From NCBI RefSeq assembly GCF_000524195.1, contig NW_020170554.1, positions 1-64,000 on the forward strand: a DNA stretch of 64,000 nt, written 5' to 3'. Below the pieces are notes generated by a model that saw only the letters and a list, made by a program, of their open reading frames with translations, was not told where the DNA came from and searched no databases. Position 1 is the first letter of the stretch, and every line of letters begins with the position of its first letter. The position numbers were made by a program, and so were the translations under genes. Positions 21,269 through 34,833 of the stretch are shown here, piece by piece. This DNA comes from Echinococcus granulosus. Taxonomy: Eukaryota; Platyhelminthes; Cestoda; Cyclophyllidea; Taeniidae.

Positions 21269-24200
21269 ATCCATCTTTGCTTAGAAGACGTATCGTCTGA
21301 AACGTCCATCTCAAATCGAGGACGAATGCCTCCGTAACGTTGGACAGTCGGGACGGATAACTAGACAGACAGGTTCAGCGGTCTAGATTCAGTTTTCAGA
21401 TGAGTTATAGCTCTCCTTCACGAAAGCGGTACTATCCAATTCCAACCTCCTCAGTGCCGAATTTAGGCGATAGAAGCAACAGAAAACTCGAATGGCAGAG
21501 TTAGCTGTCCAAATCCAACCGTCTTGTAGGGCTTCCAAAGTAGGGCAGCCCTCCCTTACGGTAAGAAGTACGCAACTGGGAATTCAGTATCCATGGCGGA
21601 TTGATAGTATCCTCCTTGCCATGGAGGCGGATCGTTCAAAGCGTGTCCATCAGCGCAGAGCTTCATCTATGAAGCAGCAAATTTTATAAGGATTTTTCAA
21701 GGGCACGGCAAGCACCATCATCTGCACTTTTCTTTTTCACCAGAATTTAGGCATCAAAACTTAAAGTGCCTTCTGGAACGTCCAAATTGCCATAGCAAGT
21801 TGTTCACACGATGTCGGCGATCTTTTCGTTTCAATTAGGGAGGAGACAATAAAGGCATCTTCAAAAGGGAGAATCGACAAATGCCTAACGTCCTTAGAAG
21901 TGATCTGTCATAATGTCACCCGACAATATGAATAACCACACAAGGGCTTGGCAATAGCAATGCAATTTCCTGACTCACAGCTCTCTCTCTCTTGCCTCTT
22001 TTTCGCCTTCCGCCCACAGTCGCAGTCTTAGTCATGACTACTCTGCCTGTAAAAAGGATACACCACCGCCACCAGTGGGGAAAGCCTACAGCAATGTACG
22101 CGGTGACGAGGCATAAACGAATCTGATCGCCCCATCTGTGACCTTGAGATCGCATGACTGTTTGCGCAACCACTGAAGGTGGGTTGAATCGCACACAACT
22201 GCCACCGCCGCGCACCCACTTGCCTAGTGCGCGTGAGAGAGCGCGAGGCATGACACCATTGTTAGGTGCACCCATGGGCTTATGATTCAACACCCACCCA
22301 CATGATGATAGATGTGATAGTGGCTGTTGTTATTGTTGATGTTTTTGCTGTTGCGTCGACGGTGGTAAAACACAGCATCGAGAGAGGGAGGTGGGTGGGG
22401 GGACCCCCCACCTTGCCACATTGTAAATGCCCCTCCCATGTGAGGAGAGGCTTGACCTTCAATTTCACAATCCACAAATACACTTGTGAATATTCCCACT
22501 CTGGTTATTGAGGTTTTAAACTTCCCTGCCATTCCAAAACTCCACTTCATCAACCTGTAATACTGATGCCTTGCAAATACCAAAAGTTGGCCCATCAGTG
22601 AGTTTAACTTGAAAGGGTTTTGACGTCAATTAATAAAAGGATTGGTGATAATCATTAATGAAAGCAATTAAAATAATTGTGTGTGTGTGTGCATGTGAAA
22701 GATGCAAATCACATTTGGGTTTTTAATGCTCGAGCACCCAGGAGGACAGGGGCTCCATTTGTATTGTGTGAGCTATTTAAAAAGGATGTAATTAGGTGAT
22801 TGAATGCAATGCTCCCTTTATCCTATTAAAAAGGAATTTTTCTCTTCAATTCACCGCGTTCTTTTAAGGCAGAAAGCCAACTCCACCTCCATCTGGCTAC
22901 CACCGGTAAGACTCTTCTCCTTAACTTATACCTCAAATTTTTTACAGCTATCACACTTCTCTTGCCTTTTAACTCTAAAGTTGGTATTTCTGTATTTTTT
23001 TACGTAATAATATACAGTGTGGAAGGTGCCAGGAAGGTACCTCAAATTGTAGATGGACGCATTTATGCTACTTATTTTGTTATAAGCGTCATGCTATCAT
23101 CCATCTTCTATCGTTTCCCCTACTAGAAAGATTCTAGCCTCTTGAACGGCGTTGCGGCAAATACTGGTAAAAAAGCAGGAAAGAATTTTTTTTCAGGTAC
23201 TGAGAACTGCCTATTTGTAATTAGCAAAGCCGTAAATCGAGGGTAACAGTGGTATGTCTACAAGCATCTTTTAGTTATTTTTGAGATCTTTAATAAAGCA
23301 TAAATAATACCCGACATTATTAAGCCTGTGTATTTCCTACCTCACGCTTGTACGGGTTGGCCTTTCCCTACTCCTGTCAGTAGGCACACTGGAATCGGTG
23401 AAAAAAAGCCACCGCGCATTAAGGCGGGATGTTATTCTGTGGTTGCAGTCCCGGACCGGACACCACACTGATGATAGCGGTTGCGGCAGTCATAATCGGC
23501 ATAATTTTTCCTGCCTCTCTCTTTAAGGCAGTTTTTTGCTGCGATTCAAGTGCCTCCGAACAGCGAATGCCACTTTTGATGGTTGGTGGGTGATGGAATG
23601 GATGTCACGTGATTGGAGGCAGGTCATCTACGTGGTCGCCTTAGCATTCTACAAAAAGATTTTTTTTCTTAATTTCTAGTACGACGCGTAAAAGTAATGA
23701 GGGAGGACACACTTTCCAAAGGAGAAAATTATGACTGATGTGCAATTTCCCTCCCACAGTGCAGACCGATTTGCCTCCCGTGATATTGTCTAGTACTTTA
23801 CAGTGATTCCTCGGTCTTAATCATGGTGGGTCTTACAAAAGCTTTGTTAAGTTTTTTGGTTGTCTGTCATTATTCTGGTTTTATTAAAATGCTTTTCACC
23901 ACCACCAAACCCCTGGTATTTTACATTGTTCTGGTGTGACGCCATCACTTGTACCACCAACTTGATCAGATTTTCAACTTTCGCTCAAAAAACTGAGAAA
24001 TCTAATAGCCCTCAGATTGGGGATATATTACAACTCTTTTATTGCTTTAAGCCCAATCACTCTGGTAGTTGCACGAATTTGCGTAAGCAGCTACCAGGAG
24101 TTGATGGAAGAAAAATACATGTTACACGCGTTTTAAGCCAGTCTCAGCTCAGAGTGTCTCGGGTACGTGGTGGTGGTAAGGGCCATCTTGGATGTAGGTA

Positions 24201-26187
24201 TTTGAGAGGAAAGAAAGTGTAAAATTGCTGCATTACTGTTTTATTCGTCTTCTTACGTCCAACTCTGGAAAATATCAGGTCTTGTAAAATTAAGACTACG
24301 AGGTAATAAGATACGGACGCAGTCTAACGCTCCCGCTGTGTGCAAGTTTCGAACCACTCTGTTCAAAAAGCGCGTCGTAGCCCTAACAAAGACCTGTGCC
24401 CATTAGCTACGTGCTCGCGTCTGATTGGTTGGCCATTTGGCCCACACTCGGTCCTCCCTTCCTTCCTCTCGCCCTGTCGTATATCCAACCTGCCCGTTCC
24501 TCCCCCCTCAACCCTCTCTTCATCGAATGTGTACGTGTATGTGGGTGTAGAGAAGGGCGTCTCCCTCCTGTCCATCCTGTCGTGAAGTTACGGCGCCCCG
24601 TAAGTGATGCACTGGGGTGTTTTAGCTTCCGGAACCTCTTTGCAGACGCTATTAGAGTCACAAGTCTGGATGGAACATAACCGTGAGTGTGTAAGGACCG
24701 AGAGGCTGCTAGCAGACGTCATACTACCATGCGGTGATGGGCACCAACCCTTGAAGAAATCATTGACGTATTAATTGGTGCTATGCCATAGCAAAGAATT
24801 TTCTGTCCGATTTACTGAAGTACTGGCTGTAGTCATATGTAGTCTGATGGGGAGCGCAGTATTTTACAATCTTACATTCAATAAAATGAAACCAGTTGTT
24901 GGAAAAATGGTAATGGTGAACTTTACTTATTTAATCATCACCCTGATAAGACTTCATTAAAGCAACCAATAAAACTGAAGTTTTGAAGTTATTAAACATG
25001 TGGTCACGAGCATCGTGAATAGGCCATCCCAAAGAACCCTCAATTTGGTGTTTTGGTAGAACCAATTAAAACACCGTCGAATAGATCCGTGAGACGTGGT
25101 GGATGTTGTATCATCAAAGACACAAAGGGATCAACAATTTTTTAACGTCTCAAGTAGAAAAGCCACGGACTATGCCTTAGGAATATCATAGTTTATCAGA
25201 TAGGAGTTAAAAAATTTGTCGTATGTCACCCGAATTAGACTAATAAAAGAATCAGGACAGTGGGATAATCCCCTCAAAAGGTGGTCGTTGCTTTAGGGGC
25301 ACTGATTTTATCTCCAAGTCCTCCCCCCATTTTCCAAATGAGGAGAGATTTTCCAATGGTGGGCGCTTTCCTCCACAGTTTAGTGTGGGAAATTGACTGA
25401 ATCTTGAAGTAGAACTAACCGAAAACTGAAAATCACATCTTTTGGATAAGAAACATCCACTCCCGGATCAGCAGTAAGTCAGATACGCCTTAACACGGTT
25501 CTATTTTTACTCAAATATCAAAATCACAAAAATATCTCTCGCTTACTGTTTTGCGATTCACAGCTTAACTCCCACATGGTTTTGTTAATTTGGAGGGATA
25601 CCACTAGGGGCAGTGCAGATCTAGGCTGTACTTATCTCCGCATCTGCAATGGTGGCTTTGGAGGAGCACCTACACCATTAAGTTTGATACTGTGGTAAGT
25701 GGCTATTCTCTCTCAGTGCTACCAAAGCCACTTTACTCACTTTTGCTTCTCAAGGCAGTGAGATGAAGAAATCACCGCTAAAAAGTGCATTTTTGTTAAG
25801 AGTACTTCTTGTAGATCTGATTTATATTTGTAGCGTGAGATTTGAGGAGGCGAATACCTCCGAGGAGATAATGTAGAATAAGCTATTGTGAAACATTTGT
25901 CAGGGTAGAATGCAGTAGAGGGGGTGATTTGGCTAGAGGGCAACTAACAGGTACATAAGACGAAAAAAAGTTGCAATTTCGTCTGCAGGTTAAACTGATT
26001 TGGAGATTGCCATTCACCTGTAAGGCGCAGATCTTGAATCTGAACGATTAATTGACTTAGATTAACTTTAAGTCTGTTCAGAGGAGTGAAGCTACCTAAG
26101 CAGAAACCAAACGCTTTAATCATCTCTGAAAGAGCATCATGCTTTAGGTCTGGAACGACACAATGCCTGTCCGCCTAGTGGTAGATT
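21269..26187. other. Gene-free spacer
   Basis: No exon could be supported on either strand. I note a CRE-type palindrome TGACGTCA at 22621-22628, a short (TG)6 at 22680-22691, and several modest open frames (for example 23860-24222) without recognisable domains or splice context. GC content varies, with the stretch 24400-24600 notably C/T-rich. Confidence 0.5.
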
Positions 26188-27354
26188 TGTGACACCCCAA
26201 GACTCCCTTGAAGACGAAAGAAAAGGAAGTTCATGGGCCAAGTAATATTTATTCAATATACACTAGGGATTAGACATACCGGCCTGGCGCGGAGGCTAGG
26301 CCATCCGGAGGAGCAGCTTAGTGACCCATTAACAAAACCAAGAGTCAAACAAACAATCAAAGTATTACAGTGCCCCGCTCTTCTTCTTATCGCCCCTCAT
26401 GGTCAACTTTCCATGTCAGCCACCACAACGTAGTCGGTGCTGTAAGGAAAGTACCCGTCAGACAACCGTACCGGTCATCGAATTTTCATCCAACTGAGAA
26501 GATGCCTGACTGCAAAATCACTGATCTCTCTTGGTGCTTCCACTGGATCTAAAAATTCGTACCGCATGGAAATTGAATTTGTTGACGGGGGATTGTGCTG
26601 ACCATCACGTGCATCCACCCCTAGTTGTAGGAATACTGACCTAAAAGGAGAGTTAAATGACAAGGAACAGGATTTAACATAGTCCCATGGGTGTAGGGTT
26701 TCGTGTTTATTCCTCCTTGGAACTTTATTCTCACCTCAGTGATTCTGAGCCATATCCATCTGGATTCTCTCCAGCTAGAAGTGAAGAAGAGGATGCACTG
26801 TAAGTTCACATAACAAACATCTTCATACAGGAGCGGTAGACAGCTCCGTNNNNNNNNNNNNNNNNNNNNNNNNNNNNNNNNNNNNNNNNNNNNNNNNNNN
26901 NNNNNNNNNNNNNNNNNNNNNNNNNNNNNNNNNNNNNNNNNNNNNNNNNACAAACTTTTCCATATAGTCAAAGGACTAGCGTTGCTTCCGTTGTTAATAG
27001 CTTACCTGCACACCACGGGACGGGGGTAGTTGCTGATGGTGGATATCATTTTCACACCTTCTGTTTGGGGTTGCCGCAGATCTCCTCATCCACAGCATAT
27101 GCACTTCTTCTGCCTCGCCAAAGTTTATCACCTAGCAGTAGCAATCAGGGTCGAAGTCCTTTAGAATCGGGTTTGCTTTCCGTTGGCGCTAATGTAGCCA
27201 CCTGAGACCACCCCGAACTTGAAAGAAGACACAATTCTCGGGCGGAACATGTATTGTCCGCATACAGTAGGACTCTGGGCTACCGGGATGGCCCGGGGAC
27301 CAGCCCACCTGCAACACCAAAACCGAGAATCAGGCAAACATCTAATATATTACA
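26188..27354 (-). mobile_element. TRIM-like LTR element, copy C, interrupted by the assembly gap
   Basis: A 3' LTR lies at 26188-26369 and a 5' LTR at 27193-27354; both edges match the family consensus (plus-strand TGTxGC… to …AGTATTACA). The purine tract before the 3' LTR reads AAGAAGAAGAGCGGGGC on the minus strand. The PBS is decayed. The 100-N gap interrupts the interior. Immediate flanks (AGATT left, AAATA right) do not match as a target duplication. Confidence 0.75.
26850..26949. other. Assembly gap of 100 N
   Basis: Exactly 100 N, a conventional placeholder length. The bases on both sides belong to the same internal segment of the TRIM family and would be adjacent in other copies to within about one base. 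Confidence 0.95.
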
Positions 27355-28879
27355 AAATATTGTGCTTCAGGAATTCGGATCCATGGAATCGCCAACATCC
27401 AGGAGCCGGCATTGGTTAAATCCCCCGCAGATAGACAAACAATAGAGATTATGGGTATTTATGTCACCTTCAAACCCATGTTTCCACCAAATTCGCCTTA
27501 TCAAGCATTAAAATCCAGTTGTGGAATTCTCATCCATAACTTTATTGCGCATTTACGTGGATGAAAAGGATTAGGGGATATGCAGATAGCCTGATAACAC
27601 CTATAATCACATCCAAAATAGATTCGTAAAACCACTAAATAAAAGCAGTAGAATTACTAAATGGTTTTTTTTTCTTTTGCAAGTCAAAGTATATCCATGC
27701 AGTGAATTAGACTTTCAACACAGGCGACGATAGCGGACGGAGTTATGCTACAGACGTGTTTGGAAAGGCCAACCACTGTGGGGATTATGAATGATCCCTG
27801 ACAAATTGGATCCTTAATGCTATCTGCTACGTATGATGTGCAGCAATGACTGCTGGTGTTGTGTGTGACCTTTTACACACCTTACGGTGATTGTAGGTTT
27901 AATGGGAAAATACAAGACCCACGTAAGAGGCGATCATTTCCTCCTCCTCCGTCTTCGCAACACCTAACCACAACTCATCACTTATTTATTTATTTTTTAA
28001 TTAATGTCTAGTAAAAAATACACTATAAGGTACGCTTGTACATTCATCTCGGTGGTTAACAATTACCTGCATAACAGATTCGGGGTACAGGAGGGTTTGT
28101 CAGTACCATTTTAGGACACCTGGAAAGTGTGCTAACTTCTAGAAATTGCAAATATTCACCGTTGCCACAGGTAAAGTGGTCTGTTGTACAATTTTATGCC
28201 ATGTGCTGGCTAGATCTAGTGCCTGGATTGTCACCGACGTACATACATGCGGTCATCTTGAAGGCTTTAACGTCACCCAAGTAGATGCCTTACTTCCGAG
28301 GAGTTGCGAGTCTTCTGTAGATACAAGTAGCTGAGCCTTGTACGCCTTCCCTCACCGCAGCACATTCCATCCTGACAGCAGCTTGATTAATGATGTCGAA
28401 GCTCAAAGCCTATTGGCTAGCGACATGTGCGGACATGCCTGCTATCTCCACCGAAGCATCCCTTTCCTGCTAGGTGATTTTGAAGTTGAGTTAAGCGACT
28501 GAACTGATGCACTGACCAGTCAGAATGTTAAACATGGTTATAGCATGCTGCTTAATCCCCAAAGTTAGTGTAGAAATGAAGCCTTCGGGTGCCGCGACAA
28601 GCCTATGCCTAAAGCAGCTACGACCGCCATTAGCGCGCAACGTCCCGAACCCCCAGCTCGGTCCATCATTTAGGACGCAGGGATTGTATTGACGCCCTGG
28701 CTGCCTGGCTCTCTCCATGCCTTTTGCCTAATCTGACATGACTGCATTTCGTGTTGGGGCTAGCCGGTAAAAAACGTCAAGATTTACCGAAGTAGCTAAC
28801 ACACATTCACAGAGATATACGGAGGGGATGTACTTCCAAACCTAAGGCCTTAGAAAACACTTGCTGAGGTTTAAAAAAG
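27355..28879. other. Gene-free spacer
   Basis: Nothing recognisable. Short open frames near 28146 and 28491 lack domains and splice context. Confidence 0.5.
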
Positions 28880-29935
28880 TTACACATTGGTCGCTTTTTT
28901 AACTCTCGGTTTTAGTAAAGGGACCGCGTAGGGGCTCCACCAGTGTACTTCCACCGAGCAGCCTACACTCCGGGCTGCCAGTAGCACTAAGCCCTACTGT
29001 ACGTAGACAATACTTATGGTGCAAGAGCATTGTCTTCTTTTGCCTTTGGGTTAGCCTTGAAGCGCTACATTTGTTTCAACGGAAAGCGAACCCAATCTTA
29101 AAGGACAACTATCCTGATTTCCGCTAGTGGGCTATGAAATTGGCGGCGGGGTGGTGGGGAAGAAGTGTATATGCTGAGAGAAGTAATAACCCTTAGTATA
29201 AGTGCCGAATATGACGTTCACCTTCAGCAACTACTCCAGTCCTGTGGCCCACATGAAAGCTATTCACAACTGAAGCGACACTAACCATGATCGTGAACCA
29301 TCTGTAAGGGTTCGCTGCGAAACTATCGTTCCTGCATGAAGATATCAATTATGTGAAATTACAGTGCCTCCTCTACTTTTCTGGTGGCTAGATGGAATCC
29401 AAATAGATATGGCTGGACTGCTCTGAAGTGTAAACTGCGTGGCAAGGAGAAAGACTCGAAATTCCACACTCACCGAAAGAGGTTTGATCCCTTTCCTTGG
29501 CACTTGAACATACTTTTGGGAAAGCGTTCCTAAGACTAGCAATGGGCACGAGTGATGGCTAGCACAAACCCCCTTTCCACAATACAGTTCTTAAATAGGA
29601 CGAAACTCCGGATCCAGTAGAATTGCCTCTAGAGATCGGTGACTTTGCTGTCGAGCTTCTTCATCATTGTATGGAACTGCGACAACTAGCCCTTACAGCA
29701 CCGATTACGATGCGATGGCTGTGATAGGAGGTTGACTAAGGGTATCACCGTAGACGACGCTCAAAAGAGGTTTTAGTAGAGGGGCCACTTAAGTTCTTCG
29801 CTCTTGTACCTTCGCTGGGCTGCCTAGCCTCCGAGCGACGCCGGTAGCTCTCAAGTCCTGCTGTACGTTGGCAATGTATATTCTGCCCGAGTTTAGTGTC
29901 GTTTTCCGTCCACATGGAAGTCTTGAGATGCTGCA
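28880..29935 (+). mobile_element. TRIM-like LTR element, copy D
   Basis: Plus-oriented copy. The 5' LTR ends at AGCGCTACA (29069). The drifted PBS is followed by the AACGGAAAGCGAACCCAATC segment shared with other copies. The interior is about 700 bp. The 3' LTR begins around TTTTAGTAGAGGGGCCACTT, having lost roughly its first 40 bp together with most of the polypurine tract, and ends GATGCTGCA at 29935. The 5' edge is diverged and approximate. No coding capacity. Confidence 0.7.
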
Positions 29936-31316
29936 GATAAACGTGTTTGGAAAAACCTGTTCAAACTTCGCTTAATTTTTTATTCGTTTCACGAGTTACT
30001 CTCTGGGCAGTGGTATGTAACTCAGGTTGTAGGTTTGGTCTCAGCTCCTCCGTAGGATTATTATGAAGCGCAAAACCCCAAAATTGTCCATTTCTCAAAC
30101 CAAAATTGCTCCTTTAGGTAATTTAAGCTGCTGTCCACTTTAAAATTGATTTTAAGTGTATGCTTTTTGCTTTTGAAAAAATTTGTGGATGGGAATTTCC
30201 GTTTTGCTCTTGCTCCTTCCCTACCTCTCCTCCTCTCCCTCAATGGCAAAAATAATGTAGAAATGACACAAAAATAAGCAAATAATCCCTAAAGTGTCTA
30301 AAAAAATCTTAAATTATTACAGTTTCTTAGATCAGTAGGGCGCAGAAAGTTCAAACCACCAAGTTAAAAAGGAGGATCAAGGCATACTGGTTTCTGGGGT
30401 GAAAACCATGGTAAGATGAAAATAAAAAATAAGAAGGCTCTTTTGGACAAAAAGAGGTTAAGAGTAGGAAAAAAATCTACTAAATCACCTAAAATTTTGA
30501 ATCTGCAATCAGTTGCTTACACCCCCGACGTTTGATTGCGCAAGAAACACGGGTCAAACGGAGTGGATAGGTAATCCGGCAGACCTCTCGGAAGAACTGT
30601 GAAAATTTTTTGCTCACCGCTTTTGACAGATCCACTTCTCATCAATAACCTCGCATTGTGGGAACAATTGAAGCATAAAATTTTATAAACAAGCAATAAT
30701 CCGTAAATCATGTTGTGTGCTACTCCAACCACTCGGAGATTCCATTGATTACACTGTTGTCATTGGAATAGAAAATTAATTGCGTCAGTTAAGTTCATTG
30801 TAATAAAACACCAGCTAATTTAGCCTAAGTAACCAAATTTCACATTCGTATGAGCAGCAGGTAGCCTTTGAAAATCACCTGCTTAGAGTAGTAAGTTGTC
30901 AGGGTGGTTTTGTCCTTTCTTTCCCCATTGCTTACCCTTTGGTCAAGAATATCGTCCCCTTTGACGGTAAAGATGACGGCGATGTTGGAAGAGGGTTAAA
31001 TTGCCTTCTTTTTCTACTTCTTTTTGGTCTTATTTGTCTTCCTCTTCATCTGTGCAGGTACCACTGTATCTTCTCACCTTTTGGGTATCAGACAGGTAAT
31101 TTGCCTGGTCATTGCTTTGCTCCTCCGCGGGAATTCAAGACACCACGCACAGAATGCAACTGAATAAGACCTAATAAAGGAAGCTTTGAATCCATTTTTG
31201 TCCATTAGGTTACACCCAAAGAGTTATAGGCCTTGTAGTTGGACGATAGCAACTATAGCACAGTGGAAGGTAATCGCAAACACCCGATCATAACTTACCT
31301 CTATCGAAAGAACGGG
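29936..31316. other. Gene-free spacer
   Basis: No exon recognised. Sequence around 30240-30480 is A-rich and purine-biased. Short open frames are not supported. Confidence 0.5.
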
Positions 31317-32395
31317 TAACACTCTAAGAATACTCTGAATGGGAAAGGATATGCATTGTTGAGGAGGAGTAAGGATGGGAGCTACTGGCCCAACCTGAAG
31401 GCCAGACCTCCCAGCGGAGGTACAGTAGCGGAGCACCTAAGTGGTTCATTACCAAGCCGAGAGTTAAACAAACAACCAGTGTAGTACGTAGCCCCTCTCC
31501 TCTTTCGAGCGTAGTCCTCGGCGTTCCCTCTTGGGCAAGAACCTGCGCCAACAATCACGACGCTATTGGTACTGTAAGGACACACTCACCAGACAACCTT
31601 GACATTCATCGAAATTCCATGCAAATGAGAAGATACTTGACCGCAACGCCACTGATACTTCTTGACCAACCCACTGGATCTGGATTTTCATCCTATTTGA
31701 AAGCTGGATTACGCCAGCCATCATGCAAGTCCATCGCTAGTCGTAGAATCACTGTCCTAAAAGCAGATTCAAGTACCAAGGGACAGGATCTAAGAGAGTT
31801 CTGTGGGTGTGGAGTTTTGCCGCCATTCCTCCCTGCCACTTTGTTTACACTTGATTGCAGCCCAGCCATCTCTATCTGAGTTCTACAAAGCTAGTAGAGA
31901 AGTGGAGGAGGCACCAAGGGTTCTCGTAACTGATTTCTTTAAACAGGAACGGTAGACAGCTCCGTAACGAACATTTCCACATGGTTTGCGGCTGGCATTG
32001 CTTCACTTGTCAATGGCTTTCCTGCAGACTACGGGACTGTGACAGTTGCCAAAGGTAGACGTCATTTTTAGCCCTTCAGTTAGGGGTCTTCACTGATTCT
32101 CCTATCCGCTGCAAATGCACCTCTTCCACTCCGCTAAGGTTCATTGCCCTGCAGAAAAAATCAGGATAGTTTTCCTTTGAGATGGGGTTAGTTTACCGCT
32201 GCCATCAAGGTGGGACCCCGAGACATCCCTGAAAGATAAAGTACTCAAACTGATCATGCATTGTTGACCTACAGAAGGGCATGGGGCTACTGGCACAATC
32301 CGAAGTCCAGGCCGTCTGACTTAGGAGCAATAGTGGAGCCCTTGATTAGCCTACTACCAAAGCTAAGAATTAAAGGAAGAATTAACCAATTACCA
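31317..32395 (-). mobile_element. TRIM-like LTR element, copy E
   Basis: Same order as copy A. The left LTR (31317 to about 31488) ends before the purine tract GAAAGAGGAGAGGGGC on the minus strand. The interior is intact and colinear with copy C, including the segment that spans copy C's gap. The PBS reads TGATGGCAGCGG, and the right LTR runs from about 32206 to 32395. Both outer edges are diverged and approximate. Confidence 0.7.
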
Positions 32396-33764
32396 ATGTC
32401 AAGGTTGTATCATTACTTTGTAAAACAAATTGTAACCAAAGCCCATCGTAAGGAAGGGCTTGCTCATTTGAGTAAACTAGCTGGGTGATTGATAAGTAGG
32501 GCCTAAACTGTTTTGAAGGCGCTCATAGAATGGCGTTCCCAGCGTCTTTTATGAGAATTCAAACATGGGAAAGAAGTTTAGAGCAGTCAAAAAGTAGAAG
32601 CAAAGAACTCAGAAACCAAAAATACAAATTTTTAAAATATGTAATTGAGCAAAGCTTGTTGAGATTGTTGGGTTGCTCCCCCAGCCTCTTGGATCATCGT
32701 GCTGCTTGAGTTAGAGATCTGATCTTGACATTTCTGCTTTTAAAAGTCTTTAAGGAGACTACGAGTGTTGCTATCAAAGTTATTATCTACTGTGTATCTC
32801 TCTATTTATTGAAAAAATTCCGCATTGTAGGTAAACATGCAAAGCTAACTCTCCTTAGTTGAGGGATATTAGATGCTAGCCCCGAAACCAACGTCAACAC
32901 ATTTTACTTATCATTGTGGAAAGCTAACCTTCATAAACAATCTTTAGTTTTTTGAAAAAATCATATGCTGCAATTTTTTACAAAAGAATAAACCAAATCA
33001 AAACGAATGTAGGTGGTGATAAAGGCCATTGTTAGCACAAAAAATGAGGACACCTCGGAACCACCAGCGTGAATACCGGCCAAGCCAGCGGACTTTCGCA
33101 TTATACATGGTGTTAAATTTGTTGTATGCTTAAAAAAAATTGCTGGTAGCGACCGCGTTTTTTATTTAACGAGGCTTTAACGAAACTGTGATCCGATTTG
33201 TGCTCGGTAGAGATTTGAAACAAATTTTTTTGCGTATCTTTTAATGCAGGGAAGCAATTTTTAAAGGGAATCTGTGCGTTAGACATCCATTTTTAATGCA
33301 CCATGATCTACTTCCCAAAGTAAAGGATCAAAGCGCCATTGAATAGGATCTTCAGATGACGACTTGTACAATGCTTACAAGAGCTGGGTCTATCTTTCAT
33401 TAATTTTTATGCGATGTTTGCACAAAGAATGAAAGGGGGTAATACTATTTATCTGTTTGAGTGTTCGATCTCGAGTTCCACCACTCAGAGGTAGAATTAG
33501 AAGGTAGATGCATTTCGAGGAACCTCTGGTAGTCACTGTAATTTTTACTAACCCTCCAGTCTGTCATTTGGGTAAAACAGACGTTTGATGCATAAATTAG
33601 TGCCTTACAAGAGGTTTTGACCTTGACTGATTTTTAGAAATTAGATTCAAATCTCACACCCACCCACACACCCACACACCGCTATTTTAGAAGACATGAA
33701 GTCTACCGATGAAGAATTTTTTTCTGCCTCAAGCCCAGATTAAAGAAGTACAGGTAGAATAAGG
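32396..33764. other. Gene-free spacer with a CA-rich run
   Basis: No exon recognised. A CACCCACACA-type simple repeat occupies about 33656-33680, shortly before TRIM copy F. Confidence 0.5.
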
Positions 33765-34833
33765 TGCAATGCGTTTACTGTTTATTTAACCCTCGGATTT
33801 GATAAAAAGCTTAACCCGGTGATCCGGCCTCTGGGTCATTTCAGCAACCCCAAGCCCTACTAAATGTCGACAATACATACTCCGCTTAGGTATTATCTTC
33901 TTTTGCTTTTAGGGATGCAACGGGGCTCTGTATTGGCGGCAGTGGTTAGTGGACCCAATCCTGAAGGAGAAGTGCACAGCTTTCTATTACTGGGTGGTAA
34001 TTCTTAGTGGGAAGGGAGAAGTGCTAATCCTGCGGACGGGAGAATACGCGACGACCCTTATCAAAGGGGCTGCAGATGACGTCTAACCTTGGCGTCTATC
34101 CCAGTCCTGTGGTCTGCTGGGAAGTCATTAATAACTGAAGTGATACTAGCCGCGGAAGTGAATCATATGCAAAGGTACGTTACGGAGCTGTCCACCACTC
34201 CTGTTTAAAAATGTCAACTATGTGAATATGCAATTGCCTCCTCCATATCCCTACTAGTTGGATGGAAACCAGATATATATGGTTGGGTAGCACAGAAGTG
34301 AAAGCAAAGTGGGAAGGAGAAATAAACATAAAACCCCTCCTTTTTTACTGAATGACTGCTTTTAGGTGACTAGCGATGAACACTCTCAATGACCAGCGCA
34401 TTCTCTCGTCCCCCTAGTACAGTTTCCAAACAGGACAAATCTCCAGATTCATTAGCATTGCCGGAGGGATCAGTAACGTTGTGGTCTAGTTCCTCCTCAT
34501 TTGCATGGAAATCCGATGACTGACGCTGTTGGCTGGTGGGTGTTTCCTTACAGCACCGACCACGTTTAGATTGCCGACGTGGGCGATTGACCAATGGGAG
34601 AGCCGGAGACGATGGTCGAACGGGGGGAGGGGCTCTGTGATACGTTAGTTGTTCGCTTAACCCTCGGTTTCGGTAACGGACCATTTAAGTGCTCCGCCAT
34701 TATACCTCCGCTCAGTGGACTGGCCTCTGGATCATGCCAGCAACCCTTAAGCCCTTCTGTACGTAAAAAAAAACATTTTTTTTTGCAAGTCTTGTTCTTT
34801 TTCGCCTTTGGGGAAGTGTCAGAGCGCCATGCA
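33765..34833 (+). mobile_element. TRIM-like LTR element, copy F, best-delimited plus-strand copy
   Basis: The 5' LTR is 33765-33932 (TGCAATGCG… to …CTCTGTA). The PBS-position sequence is TTGGCGGCAGTGG. About 700 bp of interior carries no sense-strand open frame of note. A purine tract GGGGGGAGGGG ends just before the 3' LTR, 34636-34833 (TGTGATACG… to …GCCATGCA). The 3' LTR has an A9 and T9 expansion near 34768-34786 that its 5' partner lacks. Confidence 0.8.

Noticed and set aside
26621..26971. Open frame across the assembly gap
   Set aside because: It exists only because N is read as coding; the region is TRIM interior.
34370..34684. 104-codon open frame on the minus strand
   Set aside because: It lies antisense inside TRIM copy F and is not preserved in other copies.
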